A DNA stretch of 8,753 nt from an uncultured Litorilinea sp. (GCA_946885925.1 CAMPHP010000090.1:1-8753), one strand, 5' to 3'. Counted from the first letter of the stretch, positions 1-8,098 are shown. Translations and numbers: made by a program. The notes: generated from the letters alone by a model not told the origin.

Positions 1-2973
1 ATAGACGGCTGGTTTTGGTGAGGAAGCTGGATCCCCTGGATCTGGAGCCATAGAGTCCCACTCTTGATCAAAGCTATCAGCGAAGTCACCATCCAGGCGA
101 TCTTCAATGCCTCCACTCTCCCTCTGCCATTGATCTGCCGGTGCAGCTTGCGGGGATATTGGAGGAATTGAGACTTGGCGGGCTAACGGTTGCACAATGT
201 TGGGGCTGCTAGGTACATTCTTGCGCCGGAAGTCAATCCAAACGACCTCCAGCCCAGTTAGCTCCACATCGACCCAAACGCCAATCCCCTCTGGCTCAAT
301 CATGTAATGGCCTGGTCCTAGTGGACTAAATTCGGCAGCACACTCTCCATATTCTGGCTTGCTGCCTGTGCGGCGCATCATGCCTTCCCAGTCTTCTTTC
401 CAAATATAAACCGGCAAGCCACGCATTCCCTCCACTTCTACGCGCACAACGCTATAGCCTGGCATGGAACCGGCAGGGCTGACTTTGGCTTCCCACGTCG
501 AGTTCAGCGGTTGGAAGATGACTTCCAGGCTCGTCTCGCCATCGACAATCAAGCCTGTCTGCTCATAACCACCTTCGATGGTAAGCATGTAGACCCCAGG
601 GGACAACCCTTCAAAGCGAAAGGTGTGATCCAGATTCACAACCTGGCGCACTTCATTGCCCGACGTATCGGTGAGCTTTGCCACTCGTCCTGCACTCTCT
701 GGTGCGCTGCCAGCAATGGTGCTAATGCCTGTGATGGCACCCGCACGTCGGCGATTGGCTGCTGTGCTAAAGGTATCTTCGACAGGGGCCATGAGTTCGA
801 TGGCAACAGTGTTTTTGCCATCAAGCGCAATATCCGAGCGGCTCGCGGTGTCGGCAAAACCCACCAACTCCACTGTGTACTGACCCGCGCTCAAGCCTTC
901 AAAGGCAAAAGTACACTCAGCACTGACCGTCTGTTCCTGGCGGTTAGCCTGGTCATCCGTGAGACGCACATGCAGCTGCCGGTTGGGGGAGCAGCCGCCA
1001 ATGACCCGCCCACGAATGGCCGAGTTGCGCAGATCCGTGGGCAGATATTCCAGATCACTATAGACAAACTCTACCAGAGGGATGGCGCGAGGCTCTACAT
1101 TGACATAGGCTTCCAGTTTGACCGGCTCGTTTGCCAAGTTGGTCAGCCCTGTTACCTCTACAACATAATAGCCCGGTTCCACCACGCTGATCTCGCATGC
1201 ATCGGGGCCAATGTCGGGAGCAGTGCCAGTCTGGACAACTTCGCTTTGCCAATCGCCGTCATGGGCGCGCACGCTAACGCCGCTCTTGTTCTCTACGCGA
1301 CAGCGAATCGAGAGCCCGCGCGCAGTCGTGGTCTCAATCGTCTGTATCGTATGACCCCAGCCTGCGACTGCCAGTTCCACCTCGCGCACATTTTTGCCGT
1401 CAAGCATAATGCCCGACACATGGCTTCCTTCACCTTGCACGCGCACGTTGTAAAAGCCGGGAGGCAGATCGATAAAGCGGAAGTTGCCATCATCTTTTGC
1501 CATTGTGACCCATTCTTCACCGTCGCTGGTGCGTAACAGGAGCACCACAGCCCCTGCGCCCCCGCGTACCGTGCCTGTCAAGGTACTGCCACTCAGGGCG
1601 AAGTTTTCGGCCAAGTCTAGGTTAACGACTGCGCTCTCTTGACCCGGCGTAAGGCTGACAGGCTGCTCGATGGCAGTGCCTTCAACGCGCAAGGCATAAT
1701 TGCCAGGCAACAGGTCGGGGATCACATAGCGGCTGTTGGCATCCAGAGTCGCGCGCGCCACCTCGATCCCGCTCTTTTCCAGGATCACCGTGCGCCGGTC
1801 AGCCGCATGCAGTACCGTGCCATGCAGAATGGTGCGTGCACCCACGGGGATATCTCCCTGCCAGCGGCGCACGACTTTGGGTTCGGCTTTGAGGGCGCGC
1901 ACAATGGGCAAGGTTCCACCAGCCCAACGTTCGCTATACCAGGCGTGGTGTTCGCACCAACTCGAGGCACTGCCAAGGACGGCATTGCCAATGAGCCAAA
2001 AGGCGCTGCAAAAGTAGTAATCGGGCGCGGCTGGAAAGCGGGTGCTGGTGCCCATCATCACACGGCATGATTCCAGCGTCTGGGCCATGTGCAGGTCGGG
2101 CGTGGTAGCGGGATAGCGCGGGTCGCTATCCTCACCTACCAGATAACCACATTCGGTCGAGAGGATAGGGATGCTGCGCCCAAGATGGCGGCGATTGCGC
2201 GCATCGAAAAACTCATAGGCCAACCAACAGGCATTTTCATCCATAATGGTCGTGCCTGGGTTGCACCGTTCCAGCCGCAGCCGGTTGATCTCATGCAGTG
2301 CGCGCCCGCGCCACGCATCCTCTCCCCATTCTTCCGCGGCCAACGTTTGGTAGAAGCGAGGGGTATAAGAGGCCCCTTCTTGATTGCCAATGTCATATGG
2401 ATAATCGAGCGGGCGGTTGCGGGGATAGTTGTGGATGGCGTGCCAGACGGGGCCATTGAAAATATCCTGACGCCCGCGTGCTACAATTTTACCCACCAGA
2501 TCCCAACGGCTTCCATTTGTAACCGCTGGGATGGCGGGCATTCCACCTCGCTCCAAAATTGAATCTAGGTTAGCGATAATATTTTCGACCGCCAAGTCAG
2601 TGCCATTGGCGGGAACTCGTCCGCCTTTCCATTCACTGTCTTGGTCGGGTTCAGGGTTGAATTCAAAATAACGAACACCGGCGCGGATCAAGGCGTCGAT
2701 GTGGACGATCTCGCGTATATCAAACACACTGGGATAGGGGCTGGGCCGGTGGATGCGTACAATCGGCATAAAGCCTTCGGCCAAGAGCAGTTCCGCAAAG
2801 TCAATTGCACCGTCGTGGTTGAAGATTTTTACCCATTTCACACCCATTGCCTTCAGTTCCGGGATCCAAAAGTCGCGGATTTTGCCCATGCCGATGGTTG
2901 AGGCAAAACCAACTGTCCAGTGAATACCGAGACCCGTGTCATTGGCTGGACGGGGATATTCATGCAGATCCAT
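1..2973 (-). CDS. Glycoside-hydrolase-like barrel protein with tandem carboxypeptidase-regulatory-like beta-sandwich repeats (C-terminus outside window)
   Basis: One open frame of 991 codons reads leftward from ATG at 2973-2971 and is still open at base 1, so the C-terminus is missing. A TAG lies two codons upstream of this ATG, which rules out an earlier start. The start MDLHEYPRP is polar: no signal peptide or membrane segment is visible. Residues about 10-360 resemble a clan-A (beta/alpha)8 glycosidase, with [12 protein letters not shown] near 45-55, FNPEPD at 105-110 (E108 in the acid position) and STECGY with E274 in the nucleophile position. Residues about 375-917 form roughly six beta-sandwich units of 75-100 residues carrying motifs such as [15 protein letters not shown] and [17 protein letters not shown], typical of carboxypeptidase-regulatory-like domains. 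From about 918 the chain is Pro-, Ser- and Asp-rich. Glycan binding or hydrolysis is inferred from the fold. The substrate is unknown and activity is uncertain because the usual Asn before the catalytic acid is Pro107. Confidence 0.85.
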   Translation of the reverse strand, partial: MDLHEYPRPANDTGLGIHWTVGFASTIGMGKIRDFWIPELKAMGVKWVKIFNHDGAIDFAELLLAEGFMPIVRIHRPSPYPSVFDIREIVHIDALIRAGVRYFEFNPEPDQDSEWKGGRVPANGTDLAVENIIANLDSILERGGMPAIPAVTNGSRWDLVGKIVARGRQDIFNGPVWHAIHNYPRNRPLDYPYDIGNQEGASYTPRFYQTLAAEEWGEDAWRGRALHEINRLRLERCNPGTTIMDENACWLAYEFFDARNRRHLGRSIPILSTECGYLVGEDSDPRYPATTPDLHMAQTLESCRVMMGTSTRFPAAPDYYFCSAFWLIGNAVLGSASSWCEHHAWYSERWAGGTLPIVRALKAEPKVVRRWQGDIPVGARTILHGTVLHAADRRTVILEKSGIEVARATLDANSRYVIPDLLPGNYALRVEGTAIEQPVSLTPGQESAVVNLDLAENFALSGSTLTGTVRGGAGAVVLLLRTSDGEEWVTMAKDDGNFRFIDLPPGFYNVRVQGEGSHVSGIMLDGKNVREVELAVAGWGHTIQTIETTTARGLSIRCRVENKSGVSVRAHDGDWQSEVVQTGTAPDIGPDACEISVVEPGYYVVEVTGLTNLANEPVKLEAYVNVEPRAIPLVEFVYSDLEYLPTDLRNSAIRGRVIGGCSPNRQLHVRLTDDQANRQEQTVSAECTFAFEGLSAGQYTVELVGFADTASRSDIALDGKNTVAIELMAPVEDTFSTAANRRRAGAITGISTIAGSAPESAGRVAKLTDTSGNEVRQVVNLDHTFRFEGLSPGVYMLTIEGGYEQTGLIVDGETSLEVIFQPLNSTWEAKVSPAGSMPGYSVVRVEVEGMRGLPVYIWKEDWEGMMRRTGSKPEYGECAAEFSPLGPGHYMIEPEGIGVWVDVELTGLEVVWIDFRRKNVPSSPNIVQPLARQVSIPPISPQAAPADQWQRESGGIEDRLDGDFADSFDQEWDSMAPDPGDPASSPKPAVY

Positions 2974-3079
2974 GAACTATATATGTCTCCGTAACAAGCG
3001 GGGTTTCATTCCATGCGCGGTATGGCGGAGGTCACAACTTCTCCCCTCGCGTACGTTTTCGCCCGCGTGATTATTGGTC

Positions 3080-3109
3080 ATTATAGCGACAGATGACGTG
3101 CCTTGTCGA
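3080..3109 (-). promoter_or_regulatory. Probable sigma70-type promoter of the barrel/beta-sandwich gene
   Basis: On the minus strand, TCGACA (3109-3104, five of six matches to TTGACA) is followed after 18 bases by a perfect TATAAT (3085-3080). Transcription would start near 3073, giving a leader of about 100 bases before the ATG at 2973. The leader ends with CGGAGAC, whose GGAG lies about 11 bases before the ATG, a rather long spacing for a ribosome binding site. This is motif evidence only. Confidence 0.45.
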
Positions 3110-3227
3110 ACCTCGGTCCATCTCTATGCCTACCACACAGATGATTTAGGCACAGGTGATTTTGGCCCAGATAGTCCGGGCTAGCTGAATTGAACTAGAT
3201 CAGGCATCGCCATTGTCTATTTACCTC

Positions 3228-3292
3228 AAGTTGCCACCTTGGATCGCGTGCTCTGTGGACCGTGCTCTGGCGATCTTCCGCTACGGCAACTT
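3228..3292. repeat. Nested inverted repeat, possible structured RNA element
   Basis: AAGTTGCC (3228-3235) pairs perfectly with GGCAACTT (3285-3292). Inside it GATCGC (3242-3247) pairs perfectly with GCGATC (3270-3275), extendable by a G-U pair (3241/3276). The two stems are coaxially nested, separated by an internal loop of 6 bases on the left and 9 on the right. The 22-base apical loop contains the direct repeat GTGCTCTG (3248-3255 and 3262-3269). It could be a leader RNA structure, a small RNA, or a relic of a mobile element. I do not recognise a named family. Confidence 0.35.
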
Positions 3293-3324
3293 TAGTTATT
3301 TAATTCTGTTTGATACTGTCTGTT

Positions 3325-3348
3325 TAGTACCACTTCTTGAGTGTACTA
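3325..3348. repeat. Inverted repeat TAGTAC...GTACTA
   Basis: TAGTAC (3325-3330) and GTACTA (3343-3348) are perfect 6-bp inverted arms separated by 12 bases. The spacer adds ACT and AGT near its ends, giving an imperfect extension of the dyad. It lies about 160 bases upstream of the thioesterase start and could be an operator, but no family is recognised. Confidence 0.25.
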
Positions 3349-3351
3349 TTA

Positions 3352-3367
3352 ATCCTAGGTTTAGGAT
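3352..3367. repeat. Inverted repeat ATCCTA-GGTT-TAGGAT
   Basis: This perfect 6-bp dyad has a four-base centre and starts four bases after the preceding inverted repeat. No T-run follows, so it is not a typical terminator. It may be a second operator-like site or a small hairpin. Confidence 0.25.
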
Positions 3368-3508
3368 GTAGACGAATGCCCTTTGTTGGGGCATAGAGTT
3401 TATAGAGAATAAAAATGAAACCTATAGAGGCAAGATCCCAAAATCTTGGTGTATCCCTCTGGTAGTTTGCCCACTGGTCATAAATACGGTATCGTATGCA
3501 GCGAAGAT

Positions 3509-3991
3509 ATGGAGTCGATGCAACCATCTGTACCTGAATCCGCACGAACCGCGGAGCACCCTGACTTATATGCCCAATTGTCGGCTCGAATGCGTACTGG
3601 CTTGTCGGCCCATTTGGGTATCCAATTGGTCGAGGTGCGCTCCGGCTATCTTTGTGCCCAACTGGAAATCGCGCCCCATCACATGGCCGCCAATGGTTAT
3701 CTCCATGCGGGTTCGGTGGTTACATTAGCCGACACAGCTTGTGGCTTTGGTTGCTTTGCCACGCTGCCCGAAGGTGCCCATAGCTTCACCACCATCGAAC
3801 TTAAAAGTAATTTCTTGCGGACAGTGACGACGGGGAGCTTGCGCGCCGAGGCACGCTTGGTCCACGGTGGACGACGTACCCAAGTTTGGGATGCGACGGT
3901 CTTTGATGCACAAGACCGGGCACTGGCACTCTTTCGCTGCACACAGATGATCCTTTATCCCGAGAAATCGTCTGAAAAGGATGCAAAATAA
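3509..3991 (+). CDS. PaaI-family hotdog-fold acyl-CoA thioesterase
   Basis: This 160-residue protein would hydrolyse acyl- or aryl-CoA thioesters in the cytoplasm; PaaI family members clear stalled CoA intermediates, for example in aromatic catabolism. The hotdog signature spans residues 57-81: HHMAANGYLHAGSVVTLAD, with N62, H66, G68 and D75 in the conserved positions around the central helix, followed by strands carrying TTIELKSNFLRTV (94-106). After an N-terminal tail of about 30 residues, the domain length matches the usual 130-140 residues. The frame is open from TTG at 3446 (21 more residues), but that stretch is unlike the family and has no well-placed ribosome binding site. ATG at 3509 or 3518 is more likely, though neither has a strong Shine-Dalgarno. 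The gene appears monocistronic: stem-loops follow it and the next gene is 244 bases away. The specific substrate cannot be told from sequence. Confidence 0.88.
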   Translation: MESMQPSVPESARTAEHPDLYAQLSARMRTGLSAHLGIQLVEVRSGYLCAQLEIAPHHMAANGYLHAGSVVTLADTACGFGCFATLPEGAHSFTTIELKSNFLRTVTTGSLRAEARLVHGGRRTQVWDATVFDAQDRALALFRCTQMILYPEKSSEKDAK

Positions 3992-4019
3992 GGCATGTAG
4001 CCAGACAATCGGGTACACT

Positions 4020-4046
4020 TAGTGCCTAGACTTGTGTCTAGCACTA
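4020..4046 (+). terminator. Stem-loop downstream of the thioesterase gene (11-bp stem with one bulge)
   Basis: TAGTGC-C-TAGAC (4020-4031) pairs with GTCTA-GCACTA (4036-4046) across a TTGT loop, leaving one bulged C at 4026. It starts 28 bases after the thioesterase stop codon. No uridine tract follows directly, so it may be an RNA 3'-end stabiliser or an operator-like dyad rather than a classical terminator. Confidence 0.35.
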
Positions 4047-4059
4047 TCACTGAGTCTAT

Positions 4060-4082
4060 TGTACGTGGGCGTACACATTTTT
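4060..4082 (+). terminator. Possible rho-independent terminator of the thioesterase gene
   Basis: The stem TGTACG (4060-4065) / CGTACA (4070-4075) with a TGGG loop is followed by CA and then five T residues (4078-4082). The stem is short, so strength is doubtful. Its position between two same-strand genes about 250 bases apart fits a terminator. Confidence 0.4.
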
Positions 4083-4111
4083 GTAACGTAATCTTCTATC
4101 GTGACTAGGCG

Positions 4112-4128
4112 CTTGCCACTGTGACAAG
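4112..4128. promoter_or_regulatory. 17-bp near-palindrome, candidate operator upstream of the MoxR gene
   Basis: CTTGCCAC (4112-4119), a central T (4120) and GTGACAAG (4121-4128) form a dyad with seven of eight symmetric base pairs. This size and symmetry is typical of sites bound by dimeric helix-turn-helix regulators. It overlaps TTGCCA (4113-4118, five of six matches to a -35 box), which is followed 18 bases later by the weak -10-like GAAAAT (4137-4142). A repressor bound here could therefore occlude a promoter for the MoxR-DUF58 operon. The regulator is not encoded in this window. Confidence 0.35.
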
Positions 4129-4184
4129 AGATCTGAGAAAATAGTATCGAGAAAATAGATCTGTGAAGGCAGATGGGTGCAAGC
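4129..4184. repeat. Four decaying tandem 14-bp repeats upstream of the MoxR gene
   Basis: Four consecutive 14-base units begin at 4129, 4143, 4157 and 4171, each starting with AG. Adjacent units match at about 10 of 14 positions, except units 2 and 3. Units 1 and 2 share GAGAAAAT, units 1 and 3 share AGATCTG, and units 3 and 4 share AGAT, GTG and a final GC. The array directly abuts the 17-bp palindrome and ends about 50 bases before the MoxR start codon. It may be a set of protein-binding sites or a degenerate microsatellite. Confidence 0.35.
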
Positions 4185-4225
4185 AAGTGACCCTGGCCGG
4201 TGGGCCGGGGCCGTTCATGTAGGTT

Positions 4226-4229
4226 GAGG
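4226..4229 (+). promoter_or_regulatory. Ribosome binding site deciding the MoxR start
   Basis: GAGG at 4226-4229 lies six bases before ATG 4236. The in-frame GTG at 4200 has no comparable site and would add 12 arginine-rich residues foreign to the family, so the ATG is preferred. Confidence 0.65.
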
Positions 4230-4235
4230 TCAAGG

Positions 4236-5188
<953 letters not shown>

Positions 5189-5189
<1 letters not shown>

Positions 5190-5208
5190 GACGTGCGGGG
5201 CCGCGTCC
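5189..5208 (+). other. GC-rich hairpin between the MoxR and DUF58 genes
   Basis: GGAC (5189-5192) and GTCC (5205-5208), plus GCG (5195-5197) and CGC (5202-5204), form a stem with a GT bulge and a GGGC loop. It begins at the last base of the MoxR stop codon. No T-run follows, so it probably does not terminate. It could set relative expression of the two genes by protecting the upstream mRNA or influencing translation of the downstream cistron. Confidence 0.3.
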
Positions 5209-5232
5209 ACATCTGGTCCCGACACAGCAACT

Positions 5233-6540
5233 ATGTCTTCACGGCTAATTTTTCTGGTCATCGCTACGGTCGTTGCTTGGATTTTGGCGTTTAATAGCGG
5301 CCGCGAGCTTGCCTATAACCTCTCTTATCTACTGACTACAGTTTTGGTCCTGAGCTATGCTTGGGCATGGAACAGCCTGCGCGCCATTGGGCTGCGGCGT
5401 ATCACCCGCACGCGGCGCAGCCAAGTAGGGCAGTTTGCCGAAGAACAATTCGAGATTGTTAACCGCGGGCGTGTCACCAAACTGTGGTTGGAGATCAAAG
5501 ACGAATCCACCTTGCTCTGGCATGATGCCAGCCGTGTGATCAGCAACCTGGGCAGCAAGCAGACGCAACGCTGGCAGGTCAAAACGCTCTGTACACAACG
5601 GGGTCGTTACCGGCTTGGCCCTTTGACGCTGCACAGTGGTGATCCGCTGGGGATTTTTGATGTCGAACAACACATTGACTCGACCAGCCACATCATCGTC
5701 TATCCACTGATGTTGGAATTGACCTCGTTTGAACCCTCCATCTCCGACCTTTCGGGGGGGGAAGCGCGCCACCGCCGCACCTATCAGATGACTACCAACG
5801 TGGCTGGGGTGCGCGATTATGTGCCGGGTGATAGCCTCAACCGCATCCATTGGCCCTCGACGGCTCGTTCGCGGCGGCTGATGGCAAAGGAGTTCGAGCT
5901 TGATCCCACAGCCGATGTGTGGCTCTATTTGGATTTGCACCGCGATGCCGAGGCCGCGCTGACATGGACACCCACACCTCCTGAACCCGCAATTTTTGCC
6001 CTGCATACGCCCAAGCGCAACGCCTTGCATTATGAGCTTCCGCCCGTGACGACAGAGTATGCGGTCACGGTTACGGCGAGCTTGGCGCGCTATTTTGTGC
6101 TGCATAACCGTGCAGTAGGTTTGAGCAGCCGCGCCCGCCAACGAGAATTTGTCCAGGCCGACCGTGGCGAACGGCAGTTGACCAAGATTCTTGAAGCGTT
6201 GGCAGTGGTCAATGCCACTGGCTCTTTCCCCTTTGCCCACCTGATCGCTAATGATGGGATGCGGCTCAATCGCAATGACACAGTGCTCGCCATTAGCGCC
6301 GACCCTTCCCCAGAGTGGGCGGTGGCACTCCACCATCTCCAACGCCGCGGGGTGAACAGCATTGCTATTGTCATTGACGGCAGCACCTTTGGCCGCGAGG
6401 ATGACTATGTACCCCTTCTCGGCCAACTGGAAGCAGGCGGCATTCCCACCTACCGTGTGGCTCGCGGCGATGATATTGTCGCCGCACTAGGCCAACCTCT
6501 GCGCGCTGCCAACGGTCTAGGGCAGCGATATGGTCAGTGA
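5233..6540 (+). CDS. DUF58 domain membrane protein, partner of the MoxR ATPase
   Basis: This 435-residue protein has two N-terminal hydrophobic helices (residues about 5-20 and 27-46) and a large, probably cytoplasmic, remainder. The middle contains the beta-rich region typical of these proteins ([12 protein letters not shown] near 121-132, then DPLGIFDV). The DUF58 signature [15 protein letters not shown] starts at residue 193 and continues into [14 protein letters not shown]. The C-terminal half has the order of a von Willebrand A-like fold, but the expected metal-binding DxSxS appears as DLHRD (234-238). About 35 poorly conserved residues, including [10 protein letters not shown], follow before the helix [21 protein letters not shown]58 proteins accompany MoxR ATPases and are presumed clients or membrane anchors; the biochemical role is not established. 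No Shine-Dalgarno is visible before ATG 5233, which may reflect translational coupling across the 43-base gap. No transglutaminase-like third gene follows. Confidence 0.93.
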   Translation: MSSRLIFLVIATVVAWILAFNSGRELAYNLSYLLTTVLVLSYAWAWNSLRAIGLRRITRTRRSQVGQFAEEQFEIVNRGRVTKLWLEIKDESTLLWHDASRVISNLGSKQTQRWQVKTLCTQRGRYRLGPLTLHSGDPLGIFDVEQHIDSTSHIIVYPLMLELTSFEPSISDLSGGEARHRRTYQMTTNVAGVRDYVPGDSLNRIHWPSTARSRRLMAKEFELDPTADVWLYLDLHRDAEAALTWTPTPPEPAIFALHTPKRNALHYELPPVTTEYAVTVTASLARYFVLHNRAVGLSSRARQREFVQADRGERQLTKILEALAVVNATGSFPFAHLIANDGMRLNRNDTVLAISADPSPEWAVALHHLQRRGVNSIAIVIDGSTFGREDDYVPLLGQLEAGGIPTYRVARGDDIVAALGQPLRAANGLGQRYGQ

Positions 6541-6659
6541 TCTCCATATTGTGTTGTCAAATGATGGCATGAACTTGTAGCGTGATGTTACGAGATGGCC
6601 GCGCCATGTGCATAAATTGCTTCCCTTTCCTTGCTGGCAGTAAGATAGAGAGGTCATAT

Positions 6660-6684
6660 TGGCGTTATTCATAGTGGCGTTATT
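6660..6684. repeat. Direct repeat TGGCGTTATT upstream of mazG
   Basis: TGGCGTTATT occurs at 6660-6669 and again, identically, at 6675-6684, a 15-base period, ending 16 bases before the mazG start codon. It may be a paired regulator site or affect translation initiation. The rest of the 160-base gap holds a small ATGGC-CGC-GCCAT dyad (6595-6607) and only weak promoter-like matches: TTGCTT at 6617 with TAAGAT at 6641, 18 bases apart. Confidence 0.3.
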
Positions 6685-6700
6685 ATGAAAGCGAGTAGTT

Positions 6701-8098
6701 ATGACCACTTCTATCGTACCCTCTTTGCCTACACTTACGTTGGCTCCACCCGCTCCCATTCGTATTGTCGGGTTGGGGCCGGGTGAGTTAGCGGATCTAA
6801 CTCTGGCCGCGTGGCAGACATTGAGCACTGCTCCGCGCATCCTGGCACGCACCCGCCACCACCCCTGCCTGGAAGAACTGGGCGACCGCATTCCGATTCA
6901 TAGCTGTGATGACCTTTATGAGCAGTATGAGGATTTTGCTTCGGTTTATGCGGCCATCACCGAGCGTGTCTTGCAACTGGCGCAGGAGCCGGGCGGTGTG
7001 GTCTATGCTGTACCCGGTCATCCGTGGGTGGGTGAGGCGACGACCCGGCTGATCCTCGAACGCGCCGCCGCGATGAATCTGACGGTTCAGGTGATCGGCG
7101 GTATGAGTTTTGTCGAAGCGGTCCATGGCGCAGTGGAAACGGATATGATGGATGGTTCGCAGGTGGTGGATGCGATGCTGCTGGCGCAACAACATCACCC
7201 GCGCGTAGAGGTGGGACTGCCTCTGGTAGTGGGCCAACTCTATTCAGCCCAGCTTGCCTCTGATGTCAAGCTAACCTTGATGAATGCCTATCCCGACAGC
7301 CATCCCGTGATGCTGGTGCAGGCAGCAGGCACGGCACGCCAGCATATTGCGACGCGCCCGCTGCATGAACTGGATCATAGTAGCGATTTTGATCACTTGA
7401 CCAGCCTCTATGTGCCGCCGCTGCTTTATGGCAGCTTTACCGATTTGCAGGAGATCATTGCCCTGCTCCGCGCCCCAGACGGTTGCCCGTGGGATCAAGC
7501 GCAGACGTTGGAGACTTTGCGCCAAGATTTATTGGGTGAGGCGGTGGAGGTATTAGAGGCAATTGATATGGAGGCGGATGGCAGCGACAACAGCCCGCAT
7601 ATTGCTGAAGAACTAGGCGATCTTTATTCGGTTGCGACAATGATGGTGCAAATTGCTACGGATGAAGGTCGCTTCAAAATGGCCGATGTGATGTATGAGA
7701 TCGTGACAAAGTTGATCCGTCGCCATCCGCATATTTTTGGCGATGCCGTCGTGACAGGGGTGGATCAGTTGGTGCAAACGTGGGACGAGATCAAGAAGGC
7801 AGAAAAGGCCGCTAAGGGACAAACCGTAAGCCCGCTGGATGGGGTTCCTGCCCAATTGCCCGCCCTGGAAAAGGCGCGCAAGCTCCAAGCCAAAGCCTCC
7901 AAAGTTGGCTTGTTGGATCGGGCAGAGGTCGCCCAAACTCAACCCGCGCTGCGCGAGGTGCTGGGCAACTCACCTTCTGCCGAGGCGTTGGGTGAATTGC
8001 TCTGGCAGGTGGTGGCCTATGCCCAGCAACACGGACTCAACGCCGAAGATGCGCTGCGTAGCTATACTGTGGCCTTCCGCAAACAACATAGTGAGTGA
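6701..8098 (+). CDS. mazG: Tetrapyrrole-methylase-like / MazG fusion, nucleoside triphosphate pyrophosphohydrolase
   Basis: This 465-residue cytoplasmic protein has the two-module layout of Bacillus YabN. Residues about 20-230 form a tetrapyrrole (corrin/porphyrin) methylase-like domain with IVGLGPG (22-28) and VYAVPGHPWVGEATT starting at 101. Residues about 240-350 form the MazG domain, with GCPWDQ (261-266), metal ligands ExxE at E280/E283 and EELGDL (303-308), and RRHPHIFGD (340-348). MazG hydrolyses NTPs or dNTPs to monophosphates and pyrophosphate, removing aberrant nucleotides and, in some bacteria, tuning stress signalling. The usual first Glu of the EExxE motif is G279. Residues about 377-465, starting SPLDGVPAQLPAL, correspond to the second MazG half, but it is shortened and EELGD reads EALGE (428-432), so it is probably only structural. 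The start fits an N-terminal extension of about 20 residues before the first strand; the ribosome binding site is weak (GCGAG). The stop lies 50 bases from the convergent DUF4256 gene, with no clear terminator. Confidence 0.93.
   Translation: MTTSIVPSLPTLTLAPPAPIRIVGLGPGELADLTLAAWQTLSTAPRILARTRHHPCLEELGDRIPIHSCDDLYEQYEDFASVYAAITERVLQLAQEPGGVVYAVPGHPWVGEATTRLILERAAAMNLTVQVIGGMSFVEAVHGAVETDMMDGSQVVDAMLLAQQHHPRVEVGLPLVVGQLYSAQLASDVKLTLMNAYPDSHPVMLVQAAGTARQHIATRPLHELDHSSDFDHLTSLYVPPLLYGSFTDLQEIIALLRAPDGCPWDQAQTLETLRQDLLGEAVEVLEAIDMEADGSDNSPHIAEELGDLYSVATMMVQIATDEGRFKMADVMYEIVTKLIRRHPHIFGDAVVTGVDQLVQTWDEIKKAEKAAKGQTVSPLDGVPAQLPALEKARKLQAKASKVGLLDRAEVAQTQPALREVLGNSPSAEALGELLWQVVAYAQQHGLNAEDALRSYTVAFRKQHSE

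Larger units (their letters stand above)
2974..3508. other. Non-coding divergent region between the barrel gene and the thioesterase gene
   Basis: This gap of about 535 bases separates divergently transcribed genes. No frame in it looks coding: the longest stretches are short and lack recognisable motifs or a convincing ribosome binding site. The left third holds the minus-strand promoter. The stretch 3228-3367 holds three separate inverted repeats, listed individually. I see no strong promoter for the thioesterase gene. A weak possibility is TTGTTG at 3383 followed by an A/T-rich stretch near 3401-3415, but its -10 element is poor. No tRNA-like cloverleaf was found. Confidence 0.6.

Noticed and set aside
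511..2562. Long plus-strand open frames (511-1536, 1639-2070, 2089-2562) that could be read as genes
   Set aside because: They lie opposite a continuous 991-codon minus-strand frame with clear domain motifs. Their translations are low-complexity mixtures without recognisable motifs, as expected for antisense frames.
3100..3125. Minus-strand GGTTCGAC resembling a tRNA T-loop
   Set aside because: The flanking bases do not form a T stem, and no anticodon or acceptor stem can be built around it.
3065..3183. Short plus-strand frame ending DDLGTGDFGPDSPG
   Set aside because: It is under 40 codons, overlaps the minus-strand promoter, lacks a ribosome binding site and matches nothing I recognise.
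3446..3508. TTG start extending the thioesterase by 21 residues
   Set aside because: The extension has no family similarity, the nearest purine-rich stretch is about 16 bases away, and ATG codons at 3509 and 3518 give a family-like length.
4200..4235. GTG start extending the MoxR protein by 12 residues
   Set aside because: ATG 4236 has GAGG at ideal spacing and begins directly at the usual family N-terminus. The extension is arginine-rich and atypical.
5329..6426. A 365-codon minus-strand open frame
   Set aside because: It is entirely antisense to the DUF58 gene, which has clear family motifs. The translation is rich in Cys, His, Arg and Gln and shows no domain.
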